From Oopsacas minuta (taxonomy: Eukaryota > Porifera > Hexactinellida > Lyssacinosida > Leucopsacidae), in the NCBI GenBank assembly GCA_024704765.1, contig JAKMXF010000166.1:369818-397739 (forward strand): a DNA stretch of 27,922 bases. Reading direction: 5' to 3'. Within the stretch, counting starts at the first letter, position 1, and each line of letters opens with the position of its first letter. Positions 21,171 to 27,922 of the stretch are shown here, in pieces. A model generated the notes under the pieces. It did no database searches and had not been told where the DNA came from. It worked only from the letters and a program-made list of their open reading frames with translations. Made by a program: the position numbers and the translations under genes.

Positions 21171-22690
21171 TCTACTTCGTTGTGTTATAAATCCCCACAG
21201 TAACACAGTGATCAGAATTTATTGAACGCCGTAGTATTAACAAAATAAACAAATTTTTAGTCTTGATTGGTTGTATAAATAGTACTTGAGTTTCTCGCTT
21301 CGAATATTTATTTGTCAGGTGGAATGGAACTTTTTTGGACTTCCTCAGGTTATCGGTAACAAATACATGACTTTTAGTGATTTCCTGTACTTCATACGAC
21401 CCGAGATACTTTGGCTGTGTTTTTGTTCCTAGAACACATTGTTTGACTCCTCGATGGTTGACCTATATGGATAGGCGAGCGATCAATATACTATTAATAC
21501 TGGTTATTTATGATACTTTAATTCCCTGAATAAGTGCATACCCAAAACTATAAATCAAATATTACCTCTGTGTTCATTTTCTATATGAAAATATCACATT
21601 TCACTTTGTAGCAAATTGGGATGTACGAACTCCTAAAATTGTTGTTATTCTTAAAAGTCAACAAAATATTTAGACTAAAAAATGGCCACGAAATAAATAA
21701 GCGGCGAGGCGCTAGGGTAATAAGGTAATACCTATTTAGTTGGACTTTAGCATCAAAGATTCGCTTTTGCCTTGCTTGATCTTGAATAATGTTGGTCCGG
21801 GCAACTTCCCACTCCGCTTTCCTGCAGGAATCTAAATCTTCTATCCACTTATTCGCATCAATAGATGGATCAAAAATGCTCTCGCGTCTCCAGTTCAATC
21901 ACGGCATCATCTTCTGAATTTGAATCATTATATTATTCGACTTCTATATTACTTGTTTGAAACAAGTACGCTGGATTAAAATCTCTGTCAAACATTAGTC
22001 GGAATGGGATAGTCTTAATAGCATTTTTTAAGATGAGTGTTTGGTGCTAAGCACCCTCATTATTCGTTCTGGCCATTTCAACATCTATGTTGGATTGAAA
22101 TTTATCAATTTTTCTAAAATAATAAACTTAGTATTAGAGACCTGATAATATCAACCATTTATACAAATGTGACCATTACCTTTCCAATATGTTATTGTGG
22201 GCTTCCACGAGGCCATTGCTCTGAGGATGATAAGCCGCTGTCGACCTGTTATCTATTTTTAATGTTTGACGGAACTGTTGGAATTCTTAAATTATAGAAA
22301 TATATCACCTTCATTCTGAGAATTCCATTTACTTAAAGTTAGCGACTAACCCCTTACTCCTAAATTCAGGACCCTGGTCGTGTTGTATTATTTCTGGCGT
22401 TCTGAATGTTAGATAAATGTCACGTAATTGGCCTATGACATCACGGGAACGCTTAGACTTTAGTGGCCTTGCAATGACATATTTCGACAAATAGCACATC
22501 GCAACTAAAAGGTGTAAATAACCATCTCTACTAATGGGCATATCGCAAACTAAATCAACACCGATGTGCTGCCATGGCCTTTCAGGGGGTGGTATTGGCT
22601 GAAGTAAGCGATTTTGATTTGTATTAACATCTGCCAATTTCTGACATATATCGCAACTTTTCACCTAAAGAGAAAAAATAAAAAATATCC

Positions 22691-23035
22691 AGCCGACAGA
22701 CTGATAGTACAGCTCAGGGATATTTGTTTGTGCTATTTTCGGGGCTTTATGCCCCCCTCCAATGGCCCTCCCCTGTCATTGAGTGAGAGATTTGAAAATG
22801 TCAAAGCTGTAAACTACATACTCGATTACGCCAGACAAACAGTTAAAACAAAATTCTACCATTATTTTGTAATTATATGGCAAAAAGGTGTGAAATATTC
22901 ACTTTAGAAAACATCAGACCCGAAAAGCGAATATTGAATCTAAATGTAGTATATGTATACAGTATACCAATTTTCATGTAATCCGGATGCTAGAATTCGT
23001 ACAGGGCATCTCCCTATAGAACTGCACTAAAAACG
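22691..23035. repeat. Dispersed repeat: family A head with family B tail, inside the integrase intron
   Basis: Head AGCCGACAGACTGATAGTAC (22691-22710) matches the head of family A copy 1 at 4586. The tail at 22968-23035 (CCAATTTTCATGT, GGGCATCTCCCTATAG, GCACTAAAAAC) matches family B at 5481-5600. The block lies wholly inside the 1123-bp intron of the integrase pseudogene. Confidence 0.55.
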
Positions 23036-23354
23036 GTTTCGAATGTAGTACAAATTTATGATCAGTTCGAGAAAAGTACGTACTAACCAAGAGTGCGTCT
23101 TAAGCCGAGTTCTACCGTACTTTACGTAGAAATCTCAAATCACCGTCTGCGCACTTACATTTTACCAAATTAATGTTAGTGGATTATTCAAACTAAATTA
23201 ATTTTCTTCTAAATATCCATTTTAGCTAAATATACAAATTAGAAACTTTTAAATATTAGGTGCCAACTAGATGTAACTACGAGTACACTTGCCAAATTTG
23301 GTGTCTTAATCTCTAAAGGTGTGAACAGCAGAGTGAAACTTATATATATTTAAT

Positions 23355-23669
23355 CAACCATATTAGATCAATTATCCGAACTTCGGTAATCCGAACAGCA
23401 GGGGGAACATTTAGTTTCTAGAATATTGTTCAAATTTAATCTCAACAAAATGCTTTATTCTACTTTAGTACTTGGATTTCGGATCGTGTGACCATTTTTA
23501 GGCCCAAATTGTAATAAGTATGCAGTCAAATATACGAAATTACAATTTCACAATTTACTTATACCTGAGCTGTGAATTTCATATGGTAAATACACTATTT
23601 TCAGTTATCCGAACACCAAAATGGAAAGTGTATGACGAAGATGTTCGGATAATCGAGGGTGTACTGCTA
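23355..23669. mobile_element. Tigger-like MITE in the integrase intron
   Basis: Right end GTTCGGATAATCGAGGGTGTACTG type (ending 23669). Inverted, degraded left end with ATTATCCGAACTTCGG at about 23372. The borders, especially the left, are approximate. Confidence 0.5.
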
Positions 23670-24215
23670 TGTAATATTAGTCGCCACAGAAAAAAAGATT
23701 AGTTAATGATACGTAGCATTACTATGTCATAGTTTAATATATCAAACGTAGCGTATTCATACAAATAATAATTCAATAATTACTTACGTAGAGTCTAACT
23801 TCTTCGCACATCCCAATACAGTAATATTCCCTGCGAATATTGGTTAGTGTTGCGTTTATTCCAGGATGATGTGAGTCGTGATACAACTTCAAGATATCTT
23901 GCACTTGTGATTTTAGAGGATATTGTAGAAACCTCCCCATTTGGAAACTGGACTTCCTATAAGAATATGAAAATCAGAAATATTTTACTTAATTAAACTT
24001 GATTGATATTGATAACACTTACTTGATAAAGTTTTTCATCAACACGAAATTTCAATGCCTTCCGTCTAAAATTCCTCTTCAAATTCTTCAATTCCCAAGT
24101 ATTCAGGGTACTTTTGACATAGTAGATACTGATATAATTCATCATAGTCATTTGAATATATTAAATTGAATGTTGAATTCGGTGAATACTTGTCATCAAA
24201 TTAACAACGAAAAAA

Positions 24216-24379
24216 TGTTGTAGTGTAAACGTGGGATTGGCGTACACGCGTTCACACCAATCAGTTAGTGTACACGCGTTCACACTGGTGTAACCGCGAG
24301 AATATTCAAGTTTGGTTAATCTCGCGATTACACCAGTGTAAACGCGAGTAGAGTTGTAATAGAAAATTGTCGTTTATTT
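24216..24379 (+). repeat. Left terminal inverted repeat of the 2.26-kb element
   Basis: Inverted copy of 26331-26474. It includes the conserved stretch CGAGAATATTCAAGTTTGGT and AATAGAAAATTGT. Confidence 0.85.
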
Positions 24380-24625
24380 AGAAAATTATTTATATATATT
24401 GGATTACTTATTGGAGTGTAATGTGAAACTACCAGAACGCAATAGATTTCGAGAACAATCAATTTTTGTGATAATCTATCATAGGCGCCAAGTTTGGGTA
24501 TCTAGGAGTCTGGATCCTCGGTTTAGAGGCGGAGATTGTATTTTCGTGAAATTTACAGAGGTGTCAGCAATTTCGTATGCTGACTCCTCCCAGGTTTGAT
24601 TTTGTTTCCTAATTTGTTTAAGGTC

Positions 24626-24658
24626 GAGGTAATAGGGGCAAGGCCCCCATATTACCTC
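24626..24658. other. GC-rich hairpin inside the 2.26-kb element
   Basis: GAGGTAATA (24626-24634) pairs with TATTACCTC (24650-24658), and GGGGC pairs with GCCCC within it. It may be an end of a further small element. Confidence 0.5.
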
Positions 24659-24724
24659 CTTCCAGTACCGGATACCAATGCCTTCAGATCAAGATTCGCC
24701 ACCAGCGAGTCAGACGCTAATGCC

Positions 24725-24877
24725 CAGGGCCGGTCTTTGAGGCGGTTTCAAATTTGCCTCCCTAGCAATTATGAAACTGTGCCACCCTTCACCCAATTTT
24801 GAGTAATTAAAAAGTAGAATCTCTCTAAATTCAAAGATTATGCCGCCCTAGTTCACCTAGTGGAAGGACTGTCCCTG
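24725..24877. mobile_element. Nested hAT-type MITE, 153 bp
   Basis: Ends CAGGGCCGGTCTTT and, inverted, CAGGGACAGTCCTT. The octamer GCTAATGC lies on both sides (24716-24723 and 24878-24885; one extra C precedes the left end), consistent with an 8-bp hAT target duplication. It inserted into the 2.26-kb element and so is younger. Confidence 0.75.
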
Positions 24878-25962
24878 GCTAATGCTAATAATCAAACGGG
24901 AGGGCTTGAATTTAATCAATTGAAGAAAACTGGAATCATGCTACTTTACTGAGCTTCAGACTCCTAGGAGTCCTTTGCACTAATATTAACTAACTCAGAT
25001 GCAGTCATACTTCTACAGGCGACAATAACAGGAATAGAAAACTTTGAACTCTGATCACTATTGAGTGGTTATCTTATCATCATACAATTTTTGTTAAAGA
25101 TGCAAGCATATCAATTATCAAGAATTCTCCAAGTATTACTTAATTGATGCTTTCTACTGTGCCGACTATATTAGTATAAGTGGCCCAGCATTGAAATGGT
25201 TGCCTATATTTTTCTATATTATTATTTTCATTTCTCTGCAGCCAAAACTGGATAGAATTAAGGTGATATATGATGTGAGAACTAATGAATATATTCGTCG
25301 GGTGTGCTTCTCCCCTTTGCTAATCAATCGGACACAAAGTGCCACTATTTCACACTGGTCAAACTTTGGTCTGGCCTCTAGCAAAAATTATGAAAGGAAA
25401 GGTGCCAAAATTTTCACACTTTCGAAAGAGAAAAAAATTCTACATCTTCGTACTCTTCAAGAATTTTTACATTGATTATAGTTATTTTGGCTGAATTTAC
25501 TGAAAAATATTCATTTTATAGCACATGTCATCGGTAATAATTTATTGTTCTTAGATGTTAATTGAACAATAGGTACTTCTAGTATTGTATGTAATATGCA
25601 TTCATTGAATATCTAAATTTACTGGTAGCTTTAATTAATTATATTATATTTATGAATAATATATTTATCAAATTAACCATGGATAATTTAAAAGACATTT
25701 ATTTCCCCGATTATATATCCTTTGAATAATCGTAGAAATTGTTCTAAACAGCAAAAGGGGGTAATTCAATACGCTGATTCTGAATTTGACACTCTTGAAT
25801 TTGTACCAATGAAGTCTTCCCCAGTATTCCCTTCTATACATATTTTTAGTTAAGTGATAATTATTGCAAAAAATTTGAACATTATATGGACTGAATAATC
25901 ATACTAAATTGTAAGTATATTGTTTGATGGATTTGAAATCCAAGCAGAGCGAAGAAAAAATT

Positions 25963-26134
25963 AAAATTACAACTATGTGCCGACAGCTTAGTCTAATAAA
26001 TTCAATTTGTTAAAAAGTGGCACTATGTGCATTGGGATTAAACCTAACCTTTCATAGTGCCTCCAATTAACAGTGGCACTTTTTAAACGAATGGAATTTA
26101 TTAGACTAAACTGTCGGCACAGGTTGTAATTTTA
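25963..26134. mobile_element. Nested long palindromic element, about 172 bp
   Basis: Left arm from AAAATTACAAC (25963) and right arm ending GTTGTAATTTT (about 26134) are inverted copies over about 70 bases, including GTGCCGACAG and TTAGTCTAATAAATTC. An inner GGCACTATG / CATAGTGCC stem leaves a loop of only about 25 bases. As RNA it would form one long hairpin. Confidence 0.8.
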
Positions 26135-26330
26135 TATTTTTACTAGTATTTTGCATGATAGATATTACGTAGTATTGGTAGTAATATAGTATTTTATATA
26201 TGTATATATTTTTCATAAAATCAGAGAATTCTGCTATACAATTTAATAATTAATCGAATACGAACAGTTCGCTACATGGACAATTGGCTACACGGACACT
26301 GCGCTACTTGAGTACATACGTATGCATATA

Positions 26331-26474
26331 AATAAACCACAATTTTCTATTATAACTCTACTCACGTTTACACTGGTGTAATCGCAAGATTAACCAAACT
26401 TGAATATTCTCGCGTTCACACCAGTGTGAACGCGTGTACACGGGTGACACCAATCTCGCGTTTGCACTGCTACA
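26331..26474 (-). repeat. Right terminal inverted repeat of the 2.26-kb element
   Basis: Inverted copy of 24216-24379. It ends GCACTGCTACA. Just inside, at 26268-26310, is an imperfect direct repeat of GCTACAyGGACA. Confidence 0.85.
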
Positions 26475-26824
26475 TAAACATTGAACTTTCGGTGCTTCTT
26501 GTAGTTTAATGAACAATTTATTTTGTAGATGTCATATGATAATGTCATCCATGATGACAATAGCTTAATGTGATAAGAGTGGGTCAATATCTCACGAAGA
26601 TTAGAGTAGAATAATGACCCCTTTGAGCATCTATGGTTCCTTTAATGAAGGGGATCAATATCTCATGCAACAGCTCAATAAATTTTACAAATTGATTACA
26701 ATAGGTGAAGAGTCACAACACAACAAAAGCTTACAACCGTCGTGTACAAGAAGATAGTGGCAAAGAATTTTAACTGTCTTAAACAAGACTTGTCCGTTCC
26801 GTAAATATCATTATTAGAATATAA
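26475..26824. other. Spacer between the TIR element and the hAT end
   Basis: No gene or clear repeat is seen; overlapping minus-strand frames have no known domain. Confidence 0.4.
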
Positions 26825-27922
26825 CAGTGGCGTAGCCAGGAATAGTTGGAAGGGGGGGGGGCAATTAAAATTATTTATTACACTAAACATAACAAATAAC
26901 CTAATTACCAATATATTATATTACGTGTATCAATTTATTTTTAATGAATATACTATGAATGATGTCTATCGAAATCTAATCAACACAGCACATACTAAGA
27001 TAATTGTAATCTCCTATCTGCCATGGATACAAACTTAGAAATGAGGTCTTCATTATCTAGAGAAAGCAGAATTTCTTTCTCTATTGAGCAAAACATCAAT
27101 GATTCTAGACGATCTTCGCACATTGTAGACCGTAACTTAGTTTTAATCAAAGACAATTTAGAAAAACTTCTTTCTGCATGGGCTGTAGTCACTGGGAGTG
27201 TGTATAATATTCGATACACGTAGCGGAGTTCTGTGTATGAATGAGGTAATTCGTTATAAACATCAAGTAAAGGAGTGTCTTGTTTTATAAATGCCTTGCT
27301 AGGTTCCATTCAGCTATAAAACGGTCTGGAGATATTCTTTTGTATTGATGAACAAGTTTTAGAAGATTTTCCTCTGCGTCAATGGCTTCAAAATTCCTTG
27401 GATCCAAAAATGCAAAATTAATTAATTGATTGGGGAAGCGAGAATTAATCTCAGAAATCATACTATCGACCAATGCTTCGTAAAAGTTTACTCTCAAATT
27501 ATCTTTTGGTGAAAATATTATTCCTGTAGAAGGATTATTATCAACTCTGCAAGAAACTCTTCTTGAACGTTGAGTGCTAAATTCAGTATTGAGGCCTAAC
27601 TTTATCGCGAAATTCTCTGCTTTACTAAACGCATCCAACCAGACGTTTTCAGTACGTAATCTCTGTAGTTCAATTTTTAAAACATGGATCTGTTTGTTTG
27701 CCGTTAATAGGTCTATTTGACAACTCTGCAATGTTTCACTTATTATATTGATAGCTAAAAGGATAGGAGTAACTGTGACAAGAGAAATTACAAAGTTGAA
27801 AGTAGATATACTCGCTAAAAGGCCAGTAGCTGTACCTCTAGAATTACCATCTGTAGTAGTAGCACAAACATGTTCAATTGTATCCAAAACTGATTTGAAT
27901 ACAACTTCATTTAGTAATCGTT
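26825..27922 (-). mobile_element. 3' part of an autonomous hAT transposon, cut by the window edge
   Basis: The end at 26825 reads CAGTGGCGTAGCCAGGA, a common animal hAT terminal repeat. It is followed by a run of ten G (26852-26861) and an AT-rich stretch, then the transposase on the minus strand. The other end lies beyond 27922. Confidence 0.8.
26995..27922 (-). pseudogene. hAT-family (ZMYM1/DUF4371-like) transposase, C-terminal part, frameshifted
   Basis: Transposase of a cut-and-paste hAT element; in hosts such proteins are sometimes domesticated as ZMYM1-like genes. The frame is open to the right edge (first visible codons RLLNEVVFKSVLD), so the N-terminus with the zinc finger and much of the catalytic domain is outside. 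Visible are a helical region typical of this group (GTATGLLASISTFNFVISLV; ETLQSCQIDLLTA) and, at the C-terminus, the hAT dimerisation domain (LPVTTAHAERSFSKLSLIKT, LRSTMCEDRLESLM). The first frame stops at 27285-27287, while the dimerisation part continues in another frame that is open from about 27309, so there is a frameshift or a missed small intron near 27290-27310. The copy is probably inactive. Family assignment is firm; exact subfamily is not. Confidence 0.82.

Larger units (their letters stand above)
21171..24189 (-). pseudogene. Gypsy/Ginger-class integrase gene with six introns, broken
   Basis: Read on the minus strand, exon-like blocks are 24189-24023, 23956-23788, 22664-22358, 22285-22180, 22113-21732, 21632-21566 and 21462 to about 21171. 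All six joints are GT-AG; introns are 66, 1123, 72, 66, 99 and 103 bp. The product would be an integrase or transposase: an HHCC zinc finger (YHDSHHPG ... SCDICQK, split by the 1123-bp intron), a catalytic core with the first Asp in GVDLVCDMP, the second in QHDQGPEF and the Glu in YHPQSNGLVEAHN, and a GPY/F-like tail (QPKYLGSYEV). No reverse transcriptase or protease is seen. Breaks: TAG at 22047-22049, TAA at 21933-21935, TAG at 21581-21583, and probable +1 shifts in homopolymers at 24068-24071, 23935-23938 and 21872-21876. Host-like introns and the lack of RT favour a Ginger-type transposase or domesticated integrase over an LTR element; an intron-bearing Gypsy relic is the alternative. Confidence 0.8.
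24216..26474. mobile_element. 2.26-kb TIR transposon with foldback-like termini
   Basis: The terminal inverted repeats are about 145-165 bp (24216-24379 and 26331-26474) and start TGTTGTAGTG / TGTAGCAGTG. Each arm contains its own inverted repeat (ACACTGGTGTAA ... TTACACCAGTGT, with CGCGAG/CTCGCG) and repeated GTACACGCGTTCACAC units. The left arm has about 20 extra bases. No transposase frame was recognised inside: frames at 24399-24599, 24596-24802 and 25191-25475 show no domain. It carries a nested hAT MITE and a nested palindromic element. The flanking bases (AAAA and TAAA) do not form a convincing target duplication. It is probably non-autonomous; the TGTNR-type ends are compatible with Ginger1 but this is weak. 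Confidence 0.8.

Noticed and set aside
22614-22907. Plus-strand 97-codon frame
   Set aside because: It lies opposite the integrase core exon and across a dispersed repeat; no domain.
25191-25475. Transposase of the 2.26-kb element
   Set aside because: The frame follows an acceptor-like site but has no DDE or other transposase motif; starts outside any recognised domain.

Overview
The window is nuclear DNA from an animal. Genes have GT-AG introns (several only 57-103 bp), the code is standard, and the sequence is AT-rich by eye. The gene set includes 14-3-3, the splicing factor Prp3, a TRAF-type zinc-finger protein, an orphan intronless seven-helix membrane protein and an SH3/RhoGAP-like scaffold. 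This mix and the heavy load of small DNA transposons suggest a non-bilaterian invertebrate, perhaps a sponge. That placement is inference only; no species-specific marker was seen.

Layout, host part (1-20,162): a 5'-truncated TRAF-type zinc-finger gene (1-1265, +) whose stop codon sits at a perfect 10-bp hairpin; a repeat-rich gap with a hAT-type MITE; an intronless multi-pass membrane protein (3344-4489, +); a gap with a dispersed 'ACGGACAAAC-tailed' repeat and a Tigger/pogo-like MITE; intronless Prp3 (6621-8237, +); another repeat-rich gap; a five-exon gene (10626-17034, +) for a scaffold of about 1420 aa with a helical N-terminus, ubiquitin-like fold, SH3 domain, long disordered region with at least eight YxxV/I motifs and a degenerate RhoGAP-like C-terminus; a gap with a 133-bp hAT MITE showing a perfect 8-bp target duplication; and a two-exon 14-3-3 gene (19323-20162, +).

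Layout, transposon part (about 21,170-27,922): on the minus strand, seven exon-like blocks joined by six GT-AG introns encode a Gypsy/Ginger-class integrase (HHCC zinc finger, D-D-E core, GPY/F-like tail). It carries three stop codons and three probable +1 homopolymer shifts, so it is a broken gene. Directly next to it lies a 2.26-kb TIR element (24216-26474) with foldback-like termini and two nested small elements: a hAT MITE and a long perfect-style palindrome. At the right edge a hAT/ZMYM1-type transposase (minus, frameshifted) runs out of the window, with its own terminal repeat at 26825.

Functional links: Prp3 and 14-3-3 are housekeeping genes. The TRAF-like protein and the scaffold look like cytoplasmic signalling proteins, but nothing here ties them to one pathway. 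The most novel host item is the UBL-SH3-YxxV-pseudoGAP scaffold. The most novel mobile item is the spliced integrase gene.
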